A stretch of 64,000 nt of DNA from Modicisalibacter muralis (GTDB lineage Bacteria; Pseudomonadota; Gammaproteobacteria; Pseudomonadales; Halomonadaceae): contig NZ_FNGI01000001.1 in the NCBI RefSeq assembly GCF_900102945.1, positions 806,001 to 870,000 on the forward strand. Direction: 5' to 3'. Below, piece by piece: positions 43,610 through 51,859 of this stretch. Under the pieces are notes generated by a model, which saw only the letters and a program-made list of their open reading frames with translations, was not told where the DNA came from and searched no databases. Numbering within the stretch: position 1 is the first letter of the stretch; every line of letters begins with the position of its first letter. Made by a program: the position numbers and the translations under genes.

Positions 43610-44524
43610 CTAGCCCGCCGCCACCTCCGTGAACAGCCAATCGCGGAAAGCCTTCACTCTCGGCAGATTGCCGCACTCGGGTCGATAGACCACGTAATAG
43701 GCCAGCGCCGAAGCGCACTCGACCTCAGGAAACAGCCGCACCAGCCGACCAGCGGCCAGATCATCGCGCACCATGACACTGCGTGCGAGCGCTACGCCGT
43801 GTCCATCGATCACCGCCTGTAATACGGCTGCGGAATTGTTGATTTGCATGCCGCGCGGGGTTGCCGCGCCAGCCACACCGGCTTTCTTGAGCCATGCCGT
43901 CCACGATGGAAACCCGGTATAGCCATCCATCGACAGGTCGTGGATCAGGATCTCGCGCGCTAGATCGGTGGGCTTGCGCAGGCGCCCATGTTCACGCAGC
44001 AGGCCCGGCGAGCAGACCGGATAAACCTCTTCCTCCATCAACTTCTCCGCCTCCAGCCCCGGCCAGTTGTCCGGACCATAACGCACACCGACATCCACTC
44101 GTTGTACCGCAAAGTCCACCGGTTTGTGATTCGTATCCAGACGCACGTCCGTGTCAGGCCAGGCGGCCTGAAACCTGTCAATGCGGGGCAGCAACCACTT
44201 GGCGGCAAAGGCCGGGCTGACCGTCACGGTAAGCACGTTGCTGGCCGATCCCTCTTTGAGCCGTTCCAGACCCAGCGTGAGCCTGTCGAAACCCGCCCGG
44301 ATGTCTGGCAGCGCGCGTTCGGCTGCCTCGGTGGGAACGAGCCGAACCCGCCCACTGCTAGCACGGTGGAACAGAGGCATGCCCAGCCATTCCTCCAGTG
44401 TGCGCACGAGCTGGCCGACCGCAGCGGGGGTGACATTCAGTTCGGCCGCCGCCGCGGAAAAGCTCTTATGACGGGCGCTGGCCTCAAAGGCGCGCAAGGC
44501 GTTGAGATGAACCGGTGACTTCAT
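43610..44524 (-). CDS. LysR-family regulator (GcvA-like)
   Basis: A 304-residue LysR regulator: winged helix at about 5-65 (LNALRAFEASARHKSFSAAA, LNVTPAAVGQLVRTLEEWLG) and a periplasmic-binding-like effector domain. The PVHLNALRAFEA opening is typical of the GcvA/AmpR branch. It is divergent from an SDR oxidoreductase gene that it probably controls. Two imperfect copies of an AGTTTTTCTT element, 140 bp apart, lie between or next to the two starts. Confidence 0.9.
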   Translation of the reverse strand: MKSPVHLNALRAFEASARHKSFSAAAAELNVTPAAVGQLVRTLEEWLGMPLFHRASSGRVRLVPTEAAERALPDIRAGFDRLTLGLERLKEGSASNVLTVTVSPAFAAKWLLPRIDRFQAAWPDTDVRLDTNHKPVDFAVQRVDVGVRYGPDNWPGLEAEKLMEEEVYPVCSPGLLREHGRLRKPTDLAREILIHDLSMDGYTGFPSWTAWLKKAGVAGAATPRGMQINNSAAVLQAVIDGHGVALARSVMVRDDLAAGRLVRLFPEVECASALAYYVVYRPECGNLPRVKAFRDWLFTEVAAG

Positions 44525-44532
44525 ATCGACAA

Positions 44533-44692
44533 AGTTTTTCTTTTAACTCCAGACACTTTATCTCATTTGCCGACGGGAGGAAATCAGCGAAGAATCCCCT
44601 CTCATGCCGATGATAAGCGCTACGCGATCCCCACGGCTGGCATCGGAACTCGTCATGCGGTCAATCATGAATAGTTTTTCTTCCAATTCAGA
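44533..44692. repeat. Two direct repeats between the LysR and SDR genes
   Basis: AGTTTTTCTTTTAACTCC (from 44533) and AGTTTTTCTTCCAATTC (from 44673) share the first ten bases and most of the rest, each followed by AGA. One copy adjoins the LysR start and the other the SDR ribosome site. They may be regulator half-sites or a small duplication. Confidence 0.5.
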
Positions 44693-44703
44693 GAGGTTTC
44701 ACA

Positions 44704-45477
44704 ATGAGCAATCAATTCAATGGCAAGAAGTTACTGGTCGTCGGTGGCACCAGCGGAATGGGCTTGCAGACGGCCCGGATGGTCCTCGCCGAAGGCGGCA
44801 GTGCGGTAATCGTGGGCCATCGCCCGGAAAAGACCGAAGAGGCGCGCAAGGAACTGGCCGCTCTGGGCCAGGTCGCGGCGCTGACGGCGGACTTGTCCAG
44901 CGAGGAAGGGCTGGCCGAGCTGCTCAGGACCATCGACGAACAGCATGCTGACATCGACCTGCTGGTCAACGCGGCCGGGGTGTTCTTCCCCAAGCCGTTC
45001 CTGGAGCATCAGGACGCGGACTACGACCAGTACATGAAGCTGAACAAGGCGTTCTTCTTCATCACCCAGAAGGTCGCCGCCACCCTGGTCGCCCAGAATC
45101 GCCCGGGTGCGATCGTCAACATCGGGTCGATGTGGGCCAAGCAGGCCATCGCCGCGACCCCATCGTCAGCGTACTCCATGGCCAAGGCCGGCCTGCATTC
45201 CCTGACCCAAAACCTGGCCATGGAGCTGGCTCCGAAGCACATCCGCGTCAACGCGGTGTCGCCAGCGGTGGTGCAGACCCCGATCTACGAGGGCTTCATC
45301 CCGAAGGCCGAAGTGCACAGCGCGCTGCAGGGCTTCAACAGCTTCCACCCCATCGGTCGCATCGGCACTCCGCAGGATGTCGCCGAAGTGGTCACCTTCC
45401 TGCTGTCGGACAAGGCCGGCTGGGTCACCGGCGCGATCTGGGACGTGGACGGCGGCGTGATGGCTGGCCGCAACTGA
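44704..45477 (+). CDS. Short-chain dehydrogenase/reductase
   Basis: A 257-residue classical SDR. The cofactor loop GGTSGMG is at 14-20, the NAAG motif at 89-92, and the catalytic residues are S142, Y157 and K161 (YSMAK). The C-terminus [18 protein letters not shown] is typical. GAGAGG precedes the ATG. Substrate unknown; control by the divergent LysR regulator is likely. A strong hairpin follows the stop. Confidence 0.92.
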   Translation: MSNQFNGKKLLVVGGTSGMGLQTARMVLAEGGSAVIVGHRPEKTEEARKELAALGQVAALTADLSSEEGLAELLRTIDEQHADIDLLVNAAGVFFPKPFLEHQDADYDQYMKLNKAFFFITQKVAATLVAQNRPGAIVNIGSMWAKQAIAATPSSAYSMAKAGLHSLTQNLAMELAPKHIRVNAVSPAVVQTPIYEGFIPKAEVHSALQGFNSFHPIGRIGTPQDVAEVVTFLLSDKAGWVTGAIWDVDGGVMAGRN

Positions 45478-45491
45478 AAGTAAGTCGTACC

Positions 45492-45536
45492 GGGAGGGCC
45501 GGCTGCCGATGATTCGACCAGCCGGCCACCCCTCCC
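45492..45536 (+). terminator. Strong GC-rich hairpin after the SDR gene
   Basis: GGCCGGCTG (45497-45505) pairs with CAGCCGGCC (45519-45527), and the outer GGGAGG pairs with CCTCCC after a small bulge. No T-tract follows, so it may be a weak terminator or an RNA-stabilising 3' structure. Confidence 0.55.
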
Positions 45537-45558
45537 ATGAATTTCTGGGGGCTCACCC

Positions 45559-45696
45559 ATGCTCGTCAATGCCGATTTCTCGCGCCGCGCCATGCAAATA
45601 ACCCAGCCCGAAATCCTTGAGCTCGTGGAGCGCGCGGCGCCCACGCCCGGCGCTGGGGAAGTGCTGAATGTGTTACAGACAGCATCACCCCACTAG
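45559..45696 (+). pseudogene. Chimeric remnant: ChrR/cupin-type start joined to quinone-oxidoreductase-type start
   Basis: A 45-codon frame encodes MLVNADFSRRA, which looks like the start of a ChrR-type cupin anti-sigma protein, directly followed by MQITQPEILELVERAAPTPG and then AGEVL, which looks like the N-terminus of a zinc-type quinone oxidoreductase (usually followed by the catalytic domain). It stops soon after. I read it as a degraded junction of two genes rather than a functional small protein. It is tail-to-tail with ribBX and sits inside the accessory block. Confidence 0.45.
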
Positions 45697-46790
45697 GGCG
45701 GCGAGACAATCTCCACTACCTCCAGCTCGAATCCGGCCAGTCCCTTGTAGTTCAAGGGTGCCCCCATGAGTCGCAGCTTGCCGACACCGAGATCGGCGAG
45801 TATCTGTGAGCCGGTTCCGGTGTCGGTATAGCGCCGCGGCGGCGCGTCGACGGCGGACTGGTTGAGGCGCGTGGCGCGCGACAGCAGACTCTGCGACGAC
45901 TCGTGGCTGGCCAGGATCACCACCACGCCATGGCGCGCCTCGGCCACCGCTTCCAGCGCCGACCACAGCGACCAGGCCCGGGGGCCCTGATATTCGGCAC
46001 CCACCAGATCGCGCAGCGGGTCCATGGCATGCACCCGCACCAAGGTGGGCCGCTCGGCACTCAGCTCGCCCATGGTCAAGGCTAGGTGCGCATCGCCGCT
46101 GATGGTGTCCTCATAGGTGTGCAGAGTGAACTCGCCATGCACCGTCTGCAGCGGCTCTTGCCCCGCGTGTGCGACGGTCTTCTCGGTCGCCAGGCGATAC
46201 TGGATCAGATCGGCGATGGTGCCGATGCGCAGCCCGTGCTGGCGGGCGAAGGCCTCCAGGTCGGGGCGCCGCGCCATGCTGCCATCGTCGTTCATGATCT
46301 CGACGATCACCGCGGCTGGCTCGTGGCCGGCCAGGCGTGCCAGATCGCAACCCGCCTCGGTGTGGCCGGCACGACTCAATATGCCGCCATCGCGGGCACG
46401 CAGCGGGAAGATATGCCCGGGCTGCACCAGGTCGCGCGGGTGCGCCTCGGGGGCCACCGCCGCGCGCACCGTGGCCGCCCGGTCCGCCGCGGAGATACCC
46501 GTGGTCACGCCTTCGCGCGCCTCTATGGACACGGTGAACGCCGTGGCGAAGCTGGCGCCGTTGTTCTCGACCATTGGCGTCAGAGCCAACTGCTCGCAGT
46601 GGGCGCCGGTCAGCGTCAGGCAGATCAGGCCACGGGCGTGGGTGGCCATGAAGTTGATCGTCTCGGGGGTGACGTACTCGGCGGCCATGACCAGGTCGCC
46701 CTCGTTCTCGCGATCCTCGTCGTCGAGCAGGATGACCATTTGCCCCTGGCGAATGTCCTCGATGATGTCCTCGATACGGTCGAATGCCAT
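45693..46790 (-). CDS. ribBX: RibBX-type protein: 3,4-dihydroxy-2-butanone 4-phosphate synthase with degenerate GTP cyclohydrolase II domain
   Basis: A 365-residue two-domain protein. The N-terminal DHBP synthase domain (about 1-205) looks active: DDEDRENEGDLVMAAE at about 23-38 and RAGHTEAGCDLARLAG. The C-terminal domain has the fold of GTP cyclohydrolase II, but its three zinc-binding cysteines are missing where the CLTGDVFGSLRCDCG-type motif should be (here DPLRDLVGAEYQGPRAWSLW). It therefore should make only the four-carbon riboflavin precursor. An operator copy sits in its promoter, hinting at co-regulation with the FMN-dependent pathway. The ATG at 46790 is chosen; the frame extends to 46862. 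Confidence 0.9.
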   Translation of the reverse strand: MAFDRIEDIIEDIRQGQMVILLDDEDRENEGDLVMAAEYVTPETINFMATHARGLICLTLTGAHCEQLALTPMVENNGASFATAFTVSIEAREGVTTGISAADRAATVRAAVAPEAHPRDLVQPGHIFPLRARDGGILSRAGHTEAGCDLARLAGHEPAAVIVEIMNDDGSMARRPDLEAFARQHGLRIGTIADLIQYRLATEKTVAHAGQEPLQTVHGEFTLHTYEDTISGDAHLALTMGELSAERPTLVRVHAMDPLRDLVGAEYQGPRAWSLWSALEAVAEARHGVVVILASHESSQSLLSRATRLNQSAVDAPPRRYTDTGTGSQILADLGVGKLRLMGAPLNYKGLAGFELEVVEIVSPP

Positions 46791-46844
46791 AACAATCCGG
46801 GCCTGCGGAAGTGAAAGGAAGTCAGGTGTCAGACGCCCGCATTT

Positions 46845-46854
46845 TGGCATACCA
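46845..46854. promoter_or_regulatory. Operator copy 3 (TGGCATACCA) between ribBX and DUF1330 genes
   Basis: One base differs from the palindrome at 38123 and 38300. On the minus strand it reads GTATTATGGTATGCCAA, matching the extended site at 38300 in 16 of 17 positions. It lies 55 bp upstream of ribBX and 35 bp upstream of the DUF1330 gene, so it can control both. Confidence 0.75.
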
Positions 46855-46888
46855 TAATACAAACAACCACTAGGCCAGCGGAGAAGAT

Positions 46889-47179
46889 ATGCCCAAGGGT
46901 TACTGGATCGCCAATGTCACCGTAACGGATCCACAACGTTACGCCGATTATCAGGCACTGGCCTCCGAGGCGCTCGCACACTTCGGTGCCAGGTTCCTCG
47001 CACGAGGCGGCGAACGGACCGCCCTGGAGGGGCGCGAGACCCCGGAGCGCAGCGTGGTCATGGAATTTTCCAGCTATCAGCAGGCGCTCGACTGCTATCA
47101 CTCACCGGCGTACCAGCGCGCTAAATCTGCACGCCAGGACGCTGCCGACGTGGATATCGTCATCACCGAAGGGCTATGA
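46889..47179 (+). CDS. DUF1330 family protein
   Basis: A 96-residue protein of the small ferredoxin-like dimeric alpha/beta-barrel group. Marks are GYWIANVTVTDPQRYADYQ at the start, then ERSVVMEFSSYQQALDCYHS and YQRAKSARQDAA. Function is unknown; relatives are often found beside catabolic genes and may be isomerases or lactone-handling enzymes. GGAGA precedes the ATG. It shares the operator at 46845 with divergent ribBX. Confidence 0.88.
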   Translation: MPKGYWIANVTVTDPQRYADYQALASEALAHFGARFLARGGERTALEGRETPERSVVMEFSSYQQALDCYHSPAYQRAKSARQDAADVDIVITEGL

Positions 47180-47224
47180 AACAACCGTCGTTTGCTTGCC
47201 CGAGTGTTTCGACACCGAGGCCCC

Positions 47225-47303
47225 CGCGACGATGATGCGTGAGCACCTGATGACGCCGGTGCCGATCATTGCCGCGGTGATGCGCGAGCGTGGGCTGGTT
47301 TAG
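47225..47303 (+). repeat. Right copy of the 79-bp direct repeat
   Basis: Partner of 35241-35319 in the same orientation. The interval between the copies is the accessory block with the betaine catabolic cluster and ribBX. Confidence 0.88.
47226..47303 (+). pseudogene. 3' fragment of a csiR-like GntR regulator gene
   Basis: The frame encodes ATMMREHLMTPVPIIAAVMR followed by ERGLV and a stop, which is the C-terminus of the regulator at 34633-35319. The homology starts abruptly at 47225, and nothing upstream matches the rest of that gene. Most differences are synonymous, so the fragment comes from a diverged functional allele or paralogue rather than a fresh duplication. It ends tail-to-tail on the Spo0M gene. 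Confidence 0.88.
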
Positions 47304-48058
47304 GCGAGAATCTTCGCCAGGTGCTGCTCCAGTTCGCTGCTCGTCTCGCGCCCTTCGAGGGTCAGGCGATACAGTTGTTCGTCGGTACCGGCCATCTCGG
47401 AGAGCAGCGACCCCATGCCGCGCGCCTTGGTGTCACGCTGAATCAGCATATCCAGCACGCCCTGAGACGACGGCAAGAAGGCGATTTCGGCCTCATCGAG
47501 ATGCGAGAAACGCCCGCCGGGCTGAGGCTTGAATTCGAACTCCTGCACGCAGCCCATCTGCGGATTGCGCCGTGACGCCTCGAGCGGCGCATTGCGCAGT
47601 TGGAAACCCAACGCCTGCATGGCATTGAAGACCGCGTCGTGCAATGCACTGGGCAGAATACGCAGCGGATCCTGGTCGCGCGGGTCCAGCGCCATGGATA
47701 TATCCGCGCGGGTCGCCACCCAGGTCTTGGGTTGCTGATGTCCCACCGCCAGCGGCGCCGCCAGCGGCACTTCGAACTCGAATGGCATTTCGCGGGTTTC
47801 CCCCGCTTTTACGGTCATCGCCTCGCTGATACCCAAGCGTGCCCAGGCATGGGGGACGCGAACCTTGTTATCGCTAACCTCCCGAATCACTTCCGATGAC
47901 AGTTCGAGAACCAGCGCATCGATCTCCTGATCGACCTTACCGCCCTGGATCACTACCTTGCCGATGAGGCGCTCGCCGGCGCGAAGGCTATCCGTTTCAA
48001 GCAGCGTATCGACGCGCGCCGCACCGATGCCAACGGCTGCAAAAACACGATCCAGCAT
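47300..48058 (-). CDS. Spo0M-family (sporulation control) protein
   Basis: A 252-residue arrestin-like protein of the Spo0M family. The opening GAARVDTLLETDSLRAGE and RLIGKVVIQGGKVDQEIDAL are typical, as is the MPFEFEVPLAAPLAVGH segment. In Bacillus the protein influences sporulation; in gammaproteobacteria the role is unknown. AGGAGAGG precedes the ATG. Its stop overlaps that of the GntR fragment by two bases, which suggests that the ancestral order was csiR facing spo0M. Confidence 0.9.
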   Translation of the reverse strand: MLDRVFAAVGIGAARVDTLLETDSLRAGERLIGKVVIQGGKVDQEIDALVLELSSEVIREVSDNKVRVPHAWARLGISEAMTVKAGETREMPFEFEVPLAAPLAVGHQQPKTWVATRADISMALDPRDQDPLRILPSALHDAVFNAMQALGFQLRNAPLEASRRNPQMGCVQEFEFKPQPGGRFSHLDEAEIAFLPSSQGVLDMLIQRDTKARGMGSLLSEMAGTDEQLYRLTLEGRETSSELEQHLAKILA

Positions 48059-48227
48059 GATGCCTCTCCTTGAAGTTGATTTGACGACTCACTGTGGCAC
48101 ACCCGGTTCGAACGGGCTACAAGACATCCAAATCGTACCCGTGTTGTCGTCGTTTCTTGAAATTAGGCGCCAATGGGTTCACCACTAACAAGTGGCCACC
48201 GACAAACGACGAGCGGAGTGCAGCGAC

Positions 48228-49604
48228 ATGTCACACGCGATGCGAGGCAAGGAACTGCCTGACGAAGAAGACCTTGGACTGTTGACCGATCTCTACGAGC
48301 TGACCATGATCCAAGCCTATTGGGCCAAGGGCATGCACGACACGGCTACCTTTAGCCTGTTCTTTCGTAAATTGCCCGCCCATCGCAACTTTATGCTGGC
48401 TTGCGGCCAGCAGTACGCCGCGCACCTGGTGACAAAACTACATTTTGGCGAGCGGCAAATCGACAAGCTGCGTCGCCTCGACATGTTCGATAACGACTTT
48501 CTGGATTGGCTCGCTCATTTTCGCTTCACGGGGAGTATTCATGCGCTGCCCGAGGGGACGCCAATATTTCCCCATGAGCCGCTGCTCGAAGTCGAGGCGC
48601 CGATTGCCGAGGCGCAATTGCTGGAAAGCCTGCTGATGAATTACGTCCATCTCGAAACGGTGCTGGCCTCCAAGGCGTCGCGATTGGTGCTCGCCGCCGA
48701 GGGTCGCCCGGTGGTGGATTTCGGCATGCGCCGCATGCATGGCATCGATGCCGCGGTTCGTGGCGTGCGTGCCTATCGCGTCGCCGGTCTGGCCGGCACC
48801 AGCAACGTGCTGGGTGCGTTGACCCACGATCTGCCAGCGAATGGAACCATGGCACACAGCTTCATTCAGGCCCACGACAACGAAGACGATGCCCTGCTCG
48901 GCTTCGCTCGCCAGTATCCGGGAACCACCCTGCTGGTCGACACCTACGATACCGTCGAAGCAGTGAAGCGCCTGATTGCCGCAATCGAGCGCGAACCGAC
49001 GCTCGATATCGGCGCCATTCGTCTCGACTCCGGCGATATGGGCAAGCTGGCCAGGCAGTGCCGACAGTTGCTCGATGACGCCGGCCATGAACACATCAGG
49101 ATCACCGCCAGTGGCGGCCTGGACGAATACCGTATTCAGCAACTGCTTGCCGGTGGCGCACCCATCGACGGCTTCGGGGTCGGCACCGCGCTGGGCGCTG
49201 CCAGCGATGCCCCCTGCCTGGAACTGGCCTACAAGCTGACCGAATATGCCGGCAAGCCACGCCTGAAGCATTCACCCGGCAAACACTCGCTACCCGGTCG
49301 CAAGCAGATTTACCGTGAGCGGCGCAGCACTGGTGAATTCATGGGCGATCATCTGACCCTGCGCGATGAAAGCGCCCCCGGCACCCCGCTATTGGCGGCC
49401 ATCGTCAACGACGGCGTATTCCTGCCCGAGGCGCTGGGCTCACCCGACCAGGCGCGAGACGCCAGCCGCGATGCCGTGGCAAGCCTGCCCGCTGCATTAC
49501 GCGGGCTCGATTCGGCGCCCGCCTACCCGGTCGCCATCAGCGAGCGGATTCACGAGCGCCGCCGCGAGGCCGAAGTACGCCTGGAGCTGCTCAGCGACGG
49601 TTAA
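48228..49604 (+). CDS. pncB: Nicotinate phosphoribosyltransferase
   Basis: NAD salvage enzyme converting nicotinate and PRPP to nicotinate mononucleotide. The 458 residues show GLLTDLYELTMIQAYW at the N-terminus, FGMRRMHG, AGTSNVLGA, the phosphate-binding DSGDM and the FGVGTALG loop. This is the longer bacterial/eukaryotic type rather than the E. coli-like form. The ATG at 48228 follows GCGGAG; a GTG at 48192 is in frame without a site. It has its own promoter region and lies outside the accessory block. Confidence 0.93.
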   Translation: MSHAMRGKELPDEEDLGLLTDLYELTMIQAYWAKGMHDTATFSLFFRKLPAHRNFMLACGQQYAAHLVTKLHFGERQIDKLRRLDMFDNDFLDWLAHFRFTGSIHALPEGTPIFPHEPLLEVEAPIAEAQLLESLLMNYVHLETVLASKASRLVLAAEGRPVVDFGMRRMHGIDAAVRGVRAYRVAGLAGTSNVLGALTHDLPANGTMAHSFIQAHDNEDDALLGFARQYPGTTLLVDTYDTVEAVKRLIAAIEREPTLDIGAIRLDSGDMGKLARQCRQLLDDAGHEHIRITASGGLDEYRIQQLLAGGAPIDGFGVGTALGAASDAPCLELAYKLTEYAGKPRLKHSPGKHSLPGRKQIYRERRSTGEFMGDHLTLRDESAPGTPLLAAIVNDGVFLPEALGSPDQARDASRDAVASLPAALRGLDSAPAYPVAISERIHERRREAEVRLELLSDG

Positions 49605-49618
49605 GCTTTGTACGAAAA

Positions 49619-49636
49619 CTGTCACAAAGAGCCTTT
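49619..49636 (+). promoter_or_regulatory. Weak PHO-box-like site upstream of phoX
   Basis: CTGTCAC AAAG AGCCTTT: the first half matches the PhoB half-site well and the second half poorly. A TATATG sequence follows about 19 bp downstream as a possible -10. The match is suggestive only because the downstream gene is a phosphatase. Confidence 0.3.
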
Positions 49637-49676
49637 AGGATCGAGGTCTTCGATTATATGATCAGGGGGCCGTGAC

Positions 49677-51710
49677 ATGAGCGAGTTCAATAACGAACCC
49701 AACTACAACCCGAGTGATAACGAGCCGTTTTCCGCCATACTCGAACGTAGCTGGTCACGCCGCCACGTCATGAAAGGCGGCCTCGGCCTCGCTGCCGTCA
49801 CGCTGTTGGGCGGATTCGGGCTGGCCAATGCCGCCACGCGATCCTCGGAACAAGGCGCGAGGGCCATCAACACCGGGATTGCCTTGGATTTCGACTCCCT
49901 GCCCGGCTCGAAGACCGATGCCGTGGTAGTTCCCGCCGGTTATACCGCCAGCGTATTAGCCCCCTGGGGCACGCCACTCAACGATAACGCCAGCGCCTGG
50001 AAGCCCGATGGCAGCAATACCGCCAGCGATCAGCTCAATTCGGTGGGCATGCACCACGATGGCATGCATTTCTTCGCCATCGCTGGGCGCTCCGACGATG
50101 GCATCCTGGTCATCAACAACGAATATATCGACCAGGATGCCCTGCACCCCAGCGGCGCCACCAGCGACGCCTCCGGCAAACGCCCCGCCGACGAGGTCCG
50201 CAAGGAGATCAATGCCCACGGCGTGAGCGCGGTGCGTATCACCCGGGTCGATGGCCAGTGGCGAGTTTCCGAGCGCGATCCGCTCAATCGCCGCTTCACC
50301 ACAGCCACCGTGATGGCGCTTTCCGGCCCCATGGCAGAGACCGACCACGTCAAGACCGCCTTCTCGAAGGACGGCACCCTGGCGCGCGGCACCAACAACA
50401 ACTGCGGCAATGGCTACACCCCCTGGGGCACCTATCTGACCTGCGAGGAAAACTGGCCGGATGTGTTCGTCAATCGCGCCGCTACGCTCCCCGCCGACCA
50501 GCAGCGCATCGACATCCCCACCGACGAGACCCGGTTCGGCTGGGAGACCGCCGCAGGCGATTCCAGCGAGGAAAATGGCGAATTCGCCCGCTTCGACCTG
50601 ACGCCAAGAGGCGCTAGTGCCAGCGACGACTACCGTAACGAAGCCAATACCTTCGGCTATATCGTCGAAATCGATCCCTTCGACGCCAGCCAACGCGCCG
50701 TCAAGCGCACCGCGCTGGGTCGCTTTCGCCACGAGGGTTGCTGGCCGGGCAAGGTCGAAGCCGGCAAGCCGGTGGTGTTCTATACCGGCCACGACGCTCG
50801 CTTCGAGTACATCTACAAATTCGTCTCGAACGCCAACTGGGAGCCCGCCGATGCCGAGCCCGCCGACCGGCTGGCGATCGGCGCCAAATACATGGACGAC
50901 GGCACGCTGTATGTCGCCCGTTTCAATGACGATGGCAGCGGCGAATGGCTGGCACTGACGCCAAGCGCGCCGACGCGCGGTGGCAGCACGCTAGGTGAGG
51001 AATTGGGTGAATTGCCGGAGATCATTCTCAACACCGCCCACGCCGCCGATCTGGTCGGTGCGACACCGATGGATCGCCCCGAATGGGGCACGGTCGACCC
51101 GATCAACGGCGATGTCTACATGACCCTGACCAACAACGACGAGCGTGGCCCGGAGGAACTCAACGCCGCCAATCCACGCCCGACCAACGTCAACGGCCAG
51201 ATCATTCGCTGGCGCGAGAACGACGGTCAGGATGGCTTCCGTTGGAACATTTTCGTGTTCGGCGCCGATGCCAAGGCCATGGCCGAGATCAATCGCTCGG
51301 GCCTGACACCCGCCAATCAGTTCGCCAGTCCCGACGGCCTGGCTTTCGACAATCGCGGCATTCTGTGGATTCAGACCGACAACGGCGGCAACGCCGTCGC
51401 CAAGGACACCAATAATCAGATGCTGGCGGTAGTGCCGGCCAACCTTGGCGCGCAAAACGGCCGGCCGGGAGTCATCGATGCCGAGAGCCAGAGCCAGCTA
51501 AAGCGCTTTCTCGTCGGGCCCAATGACAGCGAAGTCACGGGGTTCGCAGCGACGCCCGACAACACATCGATCTTCATCAACATTCAGCACCCGGGAAACT
51601 GGCCTTATAGCGACGATGCCAGCGAGGCCGTTCCCCAGGGAACCCAAGTGCGCCCGCGCGCCTCGACGGTGGTGATACAGAAAACCGATGGCGGCCCAAT
51701 CGGCGTATAA
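49677..51710 (+). CDS. phoX: PhoX-family phosphatase, Tat-exported
   Basis: A 677-residue DUF839/PhoX protein. A twin-arginine signal is visible (SRRHVMKGGLGLAAVTLLGG, arginines 28-29), so it is exported folded, as expected for an iron/calcium phosphatase. Family marks are NSVGMHHDG-like GMHHDGMHFFAI, NNNCGNGYTPWGTYLTCEE, RHEGCWPGK and DGLAFDNRGILWIQTD. It would release phosphate from organic esters in the periplasm. GGGGGCC precedes the ATG weakly. It stands alone. Confidence 0.92.
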   Translation: MSEFNNEPNYNPSDNEPFSAILERSWSRRHVMKGGLGLAAVTLLGGFGLANAATRSSEQGARAINTGIALDFDSLPGSKTDAVVVPAGYTASVLAPWGTPLNDNASAWKPDGSNTASDQLNSVGMHHDGMHFFAIAGRSDDGILVINNEYIDQDALHPSGATSDASGKRPADEVRKEINAHGVSAVRITRVDGQWRVSERDPLNRRFTTATVMALSGPMAETDHVKTAFSKDGTLARGTNNNCGNGYTPWGTYLTCEENWPDVFVNRAATLPADQQRIDIPTDETRFGWETAAGDSSEENGEFARFDLTPRGASASDDYRNEANTFGYIVEIDPFDASQRAVKRTALGRFRHEGCWPGKVEAGKPVVFYTGHDARFEYIYKFVSNANWEPADAEPADRLAIGAKYMDDGTLYVARFNDDGSGEWLALTPSAPTRGGSTLGEELGELPEIILNTAHAADLVGATPMDRPEWGTVDPINGDVYMTLTNNDERGPEELNAANPRPTNVNGQIIRWRENDGQDGFRWNIFVFGADAKAMAEINRSGLTPANQFASPDGLAFDNRGILWIQTDNGGNAVAKDTNNQMLAVVPANLGAQNGRPGVIDAESQSQLKRFLVGPNDSEVTGFAATPDNTSIFINIQHPGNWPYSDDASEAVPQGTQVRPRASTVVIQKTDGGPIGV

Positions 51711-51859
51711 ACGCCTGGCCGATTGTTTTCCGGTCGTTGTGAGGCAATATTCGGGCTAGGTCGTTGCCAAAAGCAATGCGCAGTCAACTGCCGTTCGAGG
51801 CGCCTGCTGGTACGGCGTCACCGCTAACCGGATAATCGACGAGCCGGTGCGTGTCCTGT

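Noticed and set aside
42980-49604. A nicotinate link: Nudix hydrolase and pncB next to a possible trigonelline (N-methylnicotinate) pathway
   Set aside because: The tgn route opens the ring and does not release nicotinate, and pncB lies outside the repeat-bounded block, so the proximity is probably chance.
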